Part shown: positions 29,767-37,799 of the stretch, piece after piece | Layout: each line of letters starts with the position of its first letter | Position numbering within the stretch: the stretch's first letter is position 1 | Source of the DNA: Azospirillum sp. SYSU D00513 | Lineage (GTDB): Bacteria > Pseudomonadota > Alphaproteobacteria > Azospirillales > Azospirillaceae | Assembly (NCBI RefSeq): GCF_017356015.1 | Contig: NZ_JAFIQV010000033.1 | Location: 1-64,000, forward strand | Reading direction: 5' to 3' | DNA: 64,000 nt | Notes under the pieces: model-generated | Databases searched by the model: none | What the model was told of the DNA's origin: nothing | Seen by the model: only the letters and a program-made list of their open reading frames with translations | Translations under genes and position numbers: made by a program

Positions 29767-31869
29767 TCATCCCTTTTGGGAATCACACCAGCGCGCCCAC
29801 ATGTCGCGGTAGGCATTTTCCATAGCGCGGGCAAAGGCCGGGCCGTCGCACAGCGGCGACTTGGCCATCCGTTGGCGCAACGTAGCCCGCAGTTCCACCA
29901 GCCGGTCGAGGTCGCCGGCAAGGCGGGCGGCGACTTCCCCGAACTGCTCAGGGCCATTCGCGACCAGTTCGCCCAACCCTACCGCGTTCAGCACGCTGGC
30001 GCCATAGCGGCCGCTCGTCCGATCGCCGGCCATGCTGATGACCGGCACCCCCATCCATAGAGATTCGCAGGTCGTCGTCATGCCGCCGTAGGGGAAGGTG
30101 TCCAGGGCAATGTCGATGAGGCCGTACTGGGCCAGATGGTCTTCCTGACGCTCGTTGCCGCTGGCGAGGACGATGCGCGACAGGTCGGCGCCTGCCCGGC
30201 GGAAACGGCCCAGGATCGCCTCACGGGCTTCCTCGCTGCCGATGTGGCGGGATTTCAGCAGGAGTTTCGCATTGGGCACCCGGTCCAGCGCAGCTGTCCA
30301 CAGCCTAGCGGTGGTGTCGGACAGCTTGGCAAAGTTGTTGAAGGAGCCGAAGGTAATGATGCCGTTGGTCCGCGCTGGCAGGGAGGTGGGCTCGGGCGCC
30401 TCGGGCGGACGGAAGCAATGGGAGATCCGGGGAAGGGTGTAGACCGTCTCCGAAAAAAGTTCCGGCGTGCCCTCCGGAGTGAGCCAAGCATCGGATAGGC
30501 GGTAGTCGATGGTGGACAGGCCCGTCGTGCCGGGATAGCCCAGCCAAGTCACCTGCACGGGGGCCGGCTTATGAGCGAAAGCGATCAGGCTGTGGCGCGC
30601 GGTGTGGCCGGCCAGATCGATGAGAACATCGATCTGGTCCTGCCGGATCAGCTGGGCGAGATCTGCGTCCGGCAGGCCGTTCACGTCGCGCCAAACATCG
30701 ATCTTGGCCTTCAGCCTCTCCGTCACGCCATCCGGTCGGTCCAGATTCGCGTAGGCATAAATTTCGACGGCTTCCCGGTCGTGATGCTCCAGGAGATCCA
30801 TCAGGAACCAGGCACAGGAATGGGCCTTCAGGTCGGGCGAGACGTAGGCGATGCGCAACCGCCGGTTCGGAGAGGGATCATTCCGGTGCTCCTGCCGGAA
30901 ACGGCGGAGCGGCTCGCCGTGGCGGATGTCCCATTCCCGATGGATGTCATAAAGCCGTCGAGGCGAGACATCATCCGTATACTGGCTGTAGAACAGGACG
31001 TTGCTGCGGCAGCGGTCGTTTTCCGGCTGCGCCAGCAGTAACCGCCCCATCAGCTCCACAGCTTCCCGGCTCTTTCCCAGGGCAGCAAGCACCAGCCCAT
31101 AGTTGACATAAATGGGTAGGAAATCTTTGTTCAACGCAAGGACCGTCCGGCAAACAGCAGCGGCTCTTTCCGGGTTTGAATGTTTCTGATAGAGAGCGGC
31201 AAGGTTAAGATATGCCGTATACTTCTTCGGGTTGAACTTTATGGATTTCTTGTAAGCCTCAATCGCTGGGCGAATCTGGTGCGTGTGGTGCAGGCACAGG
31301 CCCAGAAGGTACCACGCGTCGGCATTTTCCGGCTCAAGCTCTATGAACTTCTGGAGGAGCACGATCGCTTCGGCATTGCGCTTGAGATGGTGCAGGCATC
31401 CCGCATGTGGGATCCAATCCTTCAAGGCATGCTCTTCGCGTGCGTACAGCTGTGCAAACATGGCCAGAGCCTTCGCCCAATCCTTCCGTCCGAACTGAGC
31501 GTGAGCAAGGTTGCGCATCACCTCCGTTTGCCTAGGAGCGATGGCCAGAACCTGTTCGAAGCAAGCACAGGCTTCCGAATATTGCCGATTTTCGTGATAA
31601 GCTAGACCAAGAGCGTTCAGGGCCGAGATGTCCCTTGGTGCGAGCGAGGCTGCCAGTTGCAGGAGCGGGATCGAAGCCTGGGCTGTGTTCGTCAGGGTGC
31701 CAATTGAGCCCAGGAGAACTAGGCTCTCCACCACCGACTGGCCAGCTTTCAACACGTTGCGGCACTGGGAAGCAGCTTCCGCGTGACGACCGGCTTTGAA
31801 AAAAGCTTTCGCATCAGCCAAGGGATCGGGCGAAGTTGCGAGGGCCGCCGGATTGGAACGCGAGGTCAT
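29767..31869 (-). CDS. TPR/GT41 (OGT, SPINDLY-like) glycosyltransferase
   Basis: A 700-residue cytosolic enzyme. Residues about 15-310 are TPRs; the remainder is the O-GlcNAc-transferase C-terminal domain: LRIAYVSPDLKAHSCAWFL, IDVLIDLAGHTARHSLIAFA, KPAPVQVTWLGYPGTTG, ITFGSFNNFAKLSDTTARLW, NAKLLLKSR (putative UDP-phosphate Lys) and DTFPYGGMTTTCESLWMGVP. GT41 enzymes transfer GlcNAc, fucose or glucose directly to protein Ser, Thr or Asn in the cytoplasm. The start at 31869 is judged from the beginning of homology; an ATG six codons upstream is possible. First gene of a minus-strand run of six glycosyltransferases. Confidence 0.9.
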   Translation of the reverse strand: MTSRSNPAALATSPDPLADAKAFFKAGRHAEAASQCRNVLKAGQSVVESLVLLGSIGTLTNTAQASIPLLQLAASLAPRDISALNALGLAYHENRQYSEACACFEQVLAIAPRQTEVMRNLAHAQFGRKDWAKALAMFAQLYAREEHALKDWIPHAGCLHHLKRNAEAIVLLQKFIELEPENADAWYLLGLCLHHTHQIRPAIEAYKKSIKFNPKKYTAYLNLAALYQKHSNPERAAAVCRTVLALNKDFLPIYVNYGLVLAALGKSREAVELMGRLLLAQPENDRCRSNVLFYSQYTDDVSPRRLYDIHREWDIRHGEPLRRFRQEHRNDPSPNRRLRIAYVSPDLKAHSCAWFLMDLLEHHDREAVEIYAYANLDRPDGVTERLKAKIDVWRDVNGLPDADLAQLIRQDQIDVLIDLAGHTARHSLIAFAHKPAPVQVTWLGYPGTTGLSTIDYRLSDAWLTPEGTPELFSETVYTLPRISHCFRPPEAPEPTSLPARTNGIITFGSFNNFAKLSDTTARLWTAALDRVPNAKLLLKSRHIGSEEAREAILGRFRRAGADLSRIVLASGNERQEDHLAQYGLIDIALDTFPYGGMTTTCESLWMGVPVISMAGDRTSGRYGASVLNAVGLGELVANGPEQFGEVAARLAGDLDRLVELRATLRQRMAKSPLCDGPAFARAMENAYRDMWARWCDSQKG

Positions 31870-32200
31870 CGTGAAGAAAGCCAGCATTGAACAATTAAGG
31901 CAGCACCTTAAATACGCGAGCGTTCTAAGGCAATGAGGATGCGGGCAGACAGGTGTGCCAAAGAACAGCCCCCCATGCTCGGTCTCGTTCAAAACGTGCA
32001 GAGAGCCGAGTGAGCTTGGCGATAACAATATCTGCGAGTTCGGCTCCACTGCCGGACCGCTTTGCCTTACCCAGGAGCTGTTTCGAAACCGCCGCGCACG
32101 AACATTAGGGCACGCCAGGAAAGAACATGAATTGGTTCGCAACTACCTCAAACAAAAAAGGGCAGGCTTTCGCCTGCCCTTTTCCGTCTTACCAAACAGG
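31870..32200. other. Leader of the GT41 gene and end of the RTX gene
   Basis: A 331-bp gap. It holds the promoter and leader of the minus-strand glycosyltransferase run near 31870-32140 (no clear promoter boxes seen) and the RTX terminator at 32154-32183. An in-frame extension of the GT41 frame crosses it but has no family similarity. Confidence 0.4.
32154..32183 (-). terminator. Rho-independent terminator of the 465-aa RTX gene
   Basis: Perfect 12-bp arms (32156-32167 and 32172-32183) with a TTTC loop. In the minus-strand direction the GC-rich stem ends in TTTTTTG. It starts 17 bp past the RTX stop, so the RTX gene has its own strong end and is insulated from the glycosyltransferase genes downstream. 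Confidence 0.88.
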
Positions 32201-33598
32201 TTACGAGATGATGATGAAATCAGTCGCGTTGACCTGAGTGACGCCGTCCAGAGTAGCGACGGTGACGCGGCCCGTGGTGTCGCCCGCGTTCGCATCGTAG
32301 TACAGGATGCTCGAGGTGGTGTCGAAGATCAGGTACTGGCCCGGGGTTACCGTGGCAGCACCCAGGTTCGCACCACGGGCAAACTGCGTCGACAGGTTTG
32401 CGTTGTCGAGAGCGCCGAAGCCGGTCAGGCCGATCTTGTCGGTGCCGGTCGCGAAGCCCGCGATCACGGCGCCAGCCGAAGTCGACTCGAACACCAGGAC
32501 GTCGGCGCCGTCGCCGCCTTCCAGACGGTTGCCGGTGTCATTGCCGCCGTACAGCGTGTCGGCACCAGCGCCACCGATCAGCGTGTCGTTACCGGCGTTG
32601 CCATAGAGACGGTCGTCACCGGCATCGCCGAGCAGGCGGTCGCCAGCGTCGCCGCCGAAGACGGTATCGGCACCGGCGCCACCGTAGATGGTGTCAACGC
32701 CTGCACCGCCCACGATGGAGTCAGCGCCGGCGTTGCCGAACAGCAGCGTGCCGGTAGCATTGCCAGCAGCCGTGATCGTGTCGTTGCCGTCACCGCCGTA
32801 GATGGTGTCGGCGCCGATGGTGCCGCCCGACAGGAGGTCGTTGCCCAGATCGCCGAACAGAAGGTCAGCACCGCCACCCGTCGTGCCCGAGTCGCCGGTA
32901 ATGGTGTCGTTGCCGCCGCCACCATAGATGGTGTCGCCAGCGTCACCGCCCAGAATGGTGTCGTTACCGGCGTTGCCGAACAGCAGCGTGCCGGTAGCAT
33001 TGCCAGCAGCCGTGATCGTGTCGTTGCCGTCACCGCCATAAACGGTGTCAGCGCCAGCGGTGCCGCCCGTCAGGAGGTCGTTGCCCAGATCGCCGAACAG
33101 GCGGTCGCTGCCGAGGCCGCCGTCCAGGCTGTCGTTGCCCGCGCCACCATAGATGGTGTCGGCGGCGTCGCCGCCGAGAACAGAGTCGTTGCCGGCATTG
33201 CCGAACAGCAGCGTTCCAGTGGCGTTCGCGGCAGCGGTGATGGTGTCGTTACCCGCACCACCGTAAACGGTATCGGCACCCGAGACAGCGCTCAGGGAGT
33301 CGTTGCCCGCGTCACCGAAGAGCAGGTCGTTGCCCAGGCCGCCGACGACAGTGTCGTTGCCCGCGCCACCGTAGAGGGTGTCGTTGCCGTCGTTACCGAA
33401 AACCGAGTCGGTGCCGGCGTTGCCGAACAGCAGATCGGCCGTGGAGGCGCCCACCAGCGTGTCGGAGCCGTCGCCGCCGTAAATCGTGTCAGCACCAACG
33501 GCGGTGATGACGTCAGCAGCGCCGAGACCCAGGATCAGGTCGTCGGTGGAGGCCGACGTCAGGGTGTCTTCGCTCTCAGTGAGAGTAAACGTTGCCAT
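32201..33598 (-). CDS. RTX repeat protein, likely abundant secreted or surface-layer type
   Basis: A 465-residue protein. After a short N-terminus (MATFTLTESEDTLTSAS) residues about 20-370 are GGxGNDTx-type calcium-binding repeats, and a C-terminal domain ends in a type I secretion-like VNATDFIIIS. It has no catalytic domain and is low in Lys, Cys and His. Seventeen N-x-S/T tripeptides occur, many from GNDT/GNDS repeats plus three exact NATGTLLFGNAG units and VNATDF. GAAGGGG precedes the ATG by 7-8 bases, a strong ribosome site, and a perfect terminator follows. It is a likely substrate of the T1SS at 5.5-9 kb and, by position in the middle of the island, a candidate acceptor of the glycosyltransferases. 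The acceptor role is inference. Confidence 0.9.
   Translation of the reverse strand: MATFTLTESEDTLTSASTDDLILGLGAADVITAVGADTIYGGDGSDTLVGASTADLLFGNAGTDSVFGNDGNDTLYGGAGNDTVVGGLGNDLLFGDAGNDSLSAVSGADTVYGGAGNDTITAAANATGTLLFGNAGNDSVLGGDAADTIYGGAGNDSLDGGLGSDRLFGDLGNDLLTGGTAGADTVYGGDGNDTITAAGNATGTLLFGNAGNDTILGGDAGDTIYGGGGNDTITGDSGTTGGGADLLFGDLGNDLLSGGTIGADTIYGGDGNDTITAAGNATGTLLFGNAGADSIVGGAGVDTIYGGAGADTVFGGDAGDRLLGDAGDDRLYGNAGNDTLIGGAGADTLYGGNDTGNRLEGGDGADVLVFESTSAGAVIAGFATGTDKIGLTGFGALDNANLSTQFARGANLGAATVTPGQYLIFDTTSSILYYDANAGDTTGRVTVATLDGVTQVNATDFIIIS
32727..33037. repeat. 240-bp-spaced perfect direct repeat inside the RTX gene
   Basis: The 71 bp at 32727-32797 are identical to 32967-33037, offset by exactly 240 bp (80 codons). 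A third, diverged copy begins near 33190. Codons are conserved as well as residues, which points to recent duplication or gene conversion rather than protein selection alone. Confidence 0.9.
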
Positions 33599-33951
33599 TT
33601 ATAGCCCCTTCAACCAATAAACCGGTTCGTTTGGATCCAAGGGGGGCCATGTCATAGACACAGCCCTGGCGAGCCAGGCCGATAGACCCTTGAACTGTGG
33701 ATACGCATAAGGGGTGTTCGGAAAAAAGGCAAGCGCATCGGGCGCCATACGCTCCAGCTGAACTCCGCGTCGTACCCATAGGCTAAAATTGTTGCAAATC
33801 CGCCACTTAGTTGGAGCGGGGGCGAGCGGGCGAGGGGGCGCCCCCGCCGAAGGTCCCAACCATGCCGTGATGCTTTAGCCTAGGGCTTGAACTGCAATAG
33901 GTTTTGTGGCGCGGAGGCGCTCCCCTTCATCCGGGAACCGGGACGCGGCTA
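33599..33951. promoter_or_regulatory. Upstream region of the RTX gene
   Basis: A 353-bp gap between the RTX start and the stop of the GT41-like gene at 33952. It should hold the RTX promoter, and the part at about 33780-33810 is AT-richer than its surroundings. A GC-rich palindrome-like stretch (GGGGGCGCCCCC near 33833-33845) may end transcription arriving from the right. I found no firm -35/-10 pair. Confidence 0.4.
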
Positions 33952-36258
33952 TCACGACGCGCCGTTTGCGCACCAGCGCCGCCACGCGCCGCGCAGCGCA
34001 TCCTCCATACCGCGCGAGAAGCCTGCTCCGTCAAGGAGGGGGGAACGCAGCACCCGTGCCCTCATTCCGGCGCGCAGGGTGGCCAGCCGCGCGGAGTCAC
34101 GGCACAGCGCCGCCGCGATGCTCACATACTCTTCCGCCGACCGGGCGATCAGCTCATCGAGCCCCAACAAGGACAGGAAATGCGCACTCTGCCGGCCGGC
34201 CGGCGTGTCGCCCGGCCATGCGACCATGGGCACCCCCATCCACAAGGCCTCACAACTCGTCAGCCCGCCGGAAAAGGGTCGCGGGTCGAGCGCCACGTCC
34301 ATGTCGCCATATTCGGCCAGCATGGCCGCGTGCGACGACCAGCCGCGCAGATGGATCCGTTCCGGCTCCACCCCAGCGGCAGCGAAACGCGCCCTGATCC
34401 GGCCCCGCACCACGGGATCGTGCAAGGGACGCGCCTTCAGGAGCAGCCGGGCGTCCGGCACGGCGGCGAGCAGACCGGCCCATAGGGAAACCGTCGCGTC
34501 CGACAGCTTCGCCAGGCTGTTGAATGAGCCGAAAGTCACAGGCCCGCCTCCCGACGAGGGGGGCGGAGCGACGGCGGGGGCCTGTTCCGGCGGCTGATAG
34601 CAGAACCGACCGTGCGGAAGGGGGATCAGCCTTTCCTCGAACCAGGACGCGGCCTCGGGCGGTATCTCTAGGCCGCCACCGATGAGCCCGTCGATCGTCG
34701 GCATGCCGGTCGTGTGCACATAGCCCAGCCACGTCATCTGCACCGGCGCCGGCCGGCGGGCGAAGACCGGCAGACGGTGCCCCGCCGTGTGGCCCGACAG
34801 GTCGATCAGGATGTCGATGGAGTCCGCGCGGATCGTCTCCGCCAGCAGCTCGTCCGGCAAGGCGGCGACCTGGCGCCAGCCCTCGACATGCCCTTTCAGC
34901 GCGCGGGTCATCGCATCCTCGTCGGGCTGGCTGGCGTAGCAGACCAGCGCCAAGCGGCTCCGGTCGTGCGCGGCGAGGAACGGCGCCAGAAAATAGCCGA
35001 CCGGGTGGCGTTTCAGATCCGCCGAGACGATCCCGACCCGCAGACGCCGCTCCGGATCGCGGTCGTTGGGGAAGGCCGGGGGTGTCCGGGGCAGAAGCGG
35101 GGCGGCATGCCGGTCGTGCCAGGCACGGTGGGCGGCGCGGTGTTCGGCCGGGGTCACGCCGGGCCGGTACTGGCTCGCGAACAGAAGGTTGCTGTGGGCC
35201 TTGCAGGCGTCCGGGGCGAGCGCGAGCGCACGGCGGAGCAGCCGTTCCGCCTCCCCGACCCGGCCCTCGTTGACCAGGATGGTGCCGAGATTCATCGTCA
35301 GGCCGGCCGCCGCCGGCTCAAGGGTCAGCCCGATGCGCAGCGCCGTTTCGGCCCGGCTCTGCTGCCCGACCGCGGCGGCGGCCATGGCGAAGGGGCCCCG
35401 CTGGACCGGGTCGCCGGGCTGCTCCCGGACCGCGGCCTCGAAGGCGCGCAGGGCGTCGAGCCAGTTTCCCGCCGCCTGGGCCTGCTCGCCGATCCGCCGC
35501 CAGGCCGGAACGAAGACCGCGCCCGGCAGGTGCGGGCCGGCCGCGCGCGCCGCGCGGAGCATGGCGGCGGCGGCCACCGGCCGGCCAAGCCGCAGCAGCG
35601 CGTCGCTCCGGTTCCTCAGCGCCGTTACGTGCGCCGGCTCCAGCAGGACGGCCCGCCCCGAAGCCGCGGCCGCAGCCGCGTCGTCCCCTTCGTCGCTCAG
35701 GACCAAGCCCAGCAGGACCCACAGGTTGGCCCGTTCTGGCGTCCGTTCCAGCCGTTCCCGGCAGAGCCGCCCGGCCTCGGCAAGCCGTTCCTGCCGACGC
35801 AGACCGTCGATCAGGATGAGGTCCAGTTCGGCGCGGCGCAGGCCGAGAGTGAGCGCCCGCCCCGCCGCCGCCGCCGCCGCCGCATGCTCCTCCCGCCCGT
35901 AGAGGAGGCGGGCGCGCAGCGCATGGACGGCGGCCAGGGACGGATCGAGGCTCAGCGCCGCCGCGCAATCCATCAAGGCCTGGTCGGGCGTTTCCCGCAG
36001 CGCCCGCAAGGCGGCCCGGTTTCCCCACGCGTCCGCATGGTCCGAACGGGCCACCAGGCTGCGCCCGAGCCAAAGACCGGCCTCATCCGGATCGCCGCGC
36101 AGCTGGTGGGTCAAGCCTATCCCCATCAGCCCTTCGGCCGATGCGGGCTCCCGGACCAGCAGGGCGATGCAGAACCGCCCGGCCTCATCCGGCCGGCCGG
36201 CCCGCAGATGATCGCGGGCGCTGATGAACCAGATCGGGTTGGTGTCTTCGGTGTGCAT
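33952..36258 (-). CDS. TPR/GT41 (OGT-like) glycosyltransferase
   Basis: A 768-residue enzyme with a long, Ala/Arg-rich TPR solenoid (residues about 10-370) and a GT41 domain: LRVGIVSADLKRHPVGYFLAP, IDILIDLSGHTAGHRLPVFA, PAPVQMTWLGYVHTTGMPT, VTFGSFNSLAKLSDATVSLW, DARLLLKARPL and RPFSGGLTSCEALWMGVP. It is a separate paralogue of 29767-31869. It is read toward the RTX gene on the same strand, 353 bp upstream of that gene's start. Role as for other GT41 enzymes: transfer of a sugar from a nucleotide donor to cytosolic protein. Confidence 0.9.
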   Translation of the reverse strand: MHTEDTNPIWFISARDHLRAGRPDEAGRFCIALLVREPASAEGLMGIGLTHQLRGDPDEAGLWLGRSLVARSDHADAWGNRAALRALRETPDQALMDCAAALSLDPSLAAVHALRARLLYGREEHAAAAAAAGRALTLGLRRAELDLILIDGLRRQERLAEAGRLCRERLERTPERANLWVLLGLVLSDEGDDAAAAAASGRAVLLEPAHVTALRNRSDALLRLGRPVAAAAMLRAARAAGPHLPGAVFVPAWRRIGEQAQAAGNWLDALRAFEAAVREQPGDPVQRGPFAMAAAAVGQQSRAETALRIGLTLEPAAAGLTMNLGTILVNEGRVGEAERLLRRALALAPDACKAHSNLLFASQYRPGVTPAEHRAAHRAWHDRHAAPLLPRTPPAFPNDRDPERRLRVGIVSADLKRHPVGYFLAPFLAAHDRSRLALVCYASQPDEDAMTRALKGHVEGWRQVAALPDELLAETIRADSIDILIDLSGHTAGHRLPVFARRPAPVQMTWLGYVHTTGMPTIDGLIGGGLEIPPEAASWFEERLIPLPHGRFCYQPPEQAPAVAPPPSSGGGPVTFGSFNSLAKLSDATVSLWAGLLAAVPDARLLLKARPLHDPVVRGRIRARFAAAGVEPERIHLRGWSSHAAMLAEYGDMDVALDPRPFSGGLTSCEALWMGVPMVAWPGDTPAGRQSAHFLSLLGLDELIARSAEEYVSIAAALCRDSARLATLRAGMRARVLRSPLLDGAGFSRGMEDALRGAWRRWCANGAS

Positions 36259-36443
36259 TCTGATCGTCGGAAGAGGCCGGGAGAATGCGGTTGATACGCC
36301 CGCACAGGCGGGCGTATATCACGGTTCCCCCCTGCTCTCATGCCAGCATTCCTTCCGCAAGGAAGGCCGGCCGGATATTGAGCCGGCCTCGTCGAAGGGC
36401 AGGACGTTTTCTGTAGAAGCTCCAGGGATGAGAAGCCAGAGCC

Positions 36444-37799
36444 GTGTCGTCTGAAGAAGATAAGCGACTGGACGATCTTTACATTCTGGCACGGCGCCAT
36501 TTCGACGAGGGAAACCTGCCCGAGACCGCGCGGCTGTGTCACGAGGTCGTGGACCGGAAGCGCACGCATGGCCCCTGCCTGCAGCTCCTGGGGACCCTGG
36601 CCCATCGCAGCCGGCGCTTCGGACTGGCTTCGGACTACTTCCGCCACGCCGCTGCGGCCATGCCGGGCGATCCCGTTCCCCGGAACAATTTTGCGACCGC
36701 CCTCAAGGATTGGGGCCGTCCGCAGGACGCCGAACGCCAGTTCCGCGCGCTCCTGGCGGAGACGCCGGGCTTCCTGGCGGGCCATTACAATCTTGGAAAC
36801 CTGCTTCAGCACCGGCATCGCTTCGGCGAGGCGATCGCCTGCTACCGGCGGGCCGTCGCCCTGGATCCGGATTGCGTGGACGCACATTGGAACCTCGGGC
36901 TGAACCTGCTGCGCGCCGGCCGTTTCGCGGAAGGATGGCCAGAATACGAATGGCGGTGGCGCCGGCCCGGCACGCCGGTGGAGCATCGCGGCGCCCCGGA
37001 CTGGGACGGCAAGCCCCTGAACGGCCGGACCCTGCTTTTGGTCTGCGAGCAAGGGCTGGGCGACACGCTGCAATTCCTTCGCTATGTCGGGTTGTCCGGT
37101 CGCCTCGGCGGCACGGTGATCCTGCGCTGCCAGGCCGAGCTGCTGCGTCTGCTGCAAGGCCATCCGGGCGTGGACCGCGTCCTCTCGACCCGGGAACCGC
37201 TGCCCGCCTTCGACGTTCAGGCCTCGCTGATGAGCCTGCCCAGGCTGTTCGGCACCAAGCTGGACAGCATCCCCGCCGAAACGCCCTACCTGGCGCCGCC
37301 AACCGGGCCGGCTCCCTCACTGCCGGAGGGCGGGTTCCGGGTCGGGCTGGTCTGGGGCAGCTCCCCCACGGATCCGTCGCGGAGCTGCCCGCTCGCCGCC
37401 CTGAGGCCCCTGAGCCGGCTTCCGGACCTGCGGCTCTTCAGCCTTCAGAAGGGACCCCATGCCGGCGATCTGGCAAGAACGCCGGGGGCGGAGGTCATCT
37501 TCGACCTGTCGGACCGGATCGGCGACATGGCCGACACCGCCGCCTTCATGCAGCAGATGGACCTGATCATGACGGTGGACACGTCTGTGGCGCATCTGGC
37601 GGGCGCGCTCGGCCGGCCCGTCTTCATCCTGCTGCCCCATCTGGCGGATTGGCGATGGCTGCTCGATCGGGACGACAGTCCGTGGTACCCGACGGCGCGC
37701 CTGTTCCGCCAGACGGCGCCCGGAGACTGGAACGAGGTGGCGGCCCGCGTCGAACAGGCGCTGGTCCGGCGCATTCACGCCTGGAGAAACGGCCGATGA
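36444..37799 (+). CDS. TPR-containing glycosyltransferase (GT9-like)
   Basis: A 451-residue protein. TPRs cover residues about 10-180; the GT module has LLLVCEQGLGDTLQFLRYVG (about 195-215) and MTVDTSVAHLAGALGRPVF (about 372-392), then RWLLDRDDSPWYPTA. The start is GTG at 36444; no in-frame ATG lies upstream within reach and GAGAAG stands a suitable distance before it. Its stop overlaps the next gene as ATGA, so it is coupled to the GT41-like gene. Divergent from 33952-36258 with 185 bp between starts. Confidence 0.88.
   Translation: MSSEEDKRLDDLYILARRHFDEGNLPETARLCHEVVDRKRTHGPCLQLLGTLAHRSRRFGLASDYFRHAAAAMPGDPVPRNNFATALKDWGRPQDAERQFRALLAETPGFLAGHYNLGNLLQHRHRFGEAIACYRRAVALDPDCVDAHWNLGLNLLRAGRFAEGWPEYEWRWRRPGTPVEHRGAPDWDGKPLNGRTLLLVCEQGLGDTLQFLRYVGLSGRLGGTVILRCQAELLRLLQGHPGVDRVLSTREPLPAFDVQASLMSLPRLFGTKLDSIPAETPYLAPPTGPAPSLPEGGFRVGLVWGSSPTDPSRSCPLAALRPLSRLPDLRLFSLQKGPHAGDLARTPGAEVIFDLSDRIGDMADTAAFMQQMDLIMTVDTSVAHLAGALGRPVFILLPHLADWRWLLDRDDSPWYPTARLFRQTAPGDWNEVAARVEQALVRRIHAWRNGR

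Noticed and set aside
32201-33598. Regular repeat array resembling CRISPR
   Set aside because: Repeats are coding, in phase with glycine-rich RTX codons, without spacers of unrelated sequence.
34714-36294. A 526-codon plus-strand frame
   Set aside because: Antisense to the GT41-like gene at 33952-36258, which has clear family motifs.
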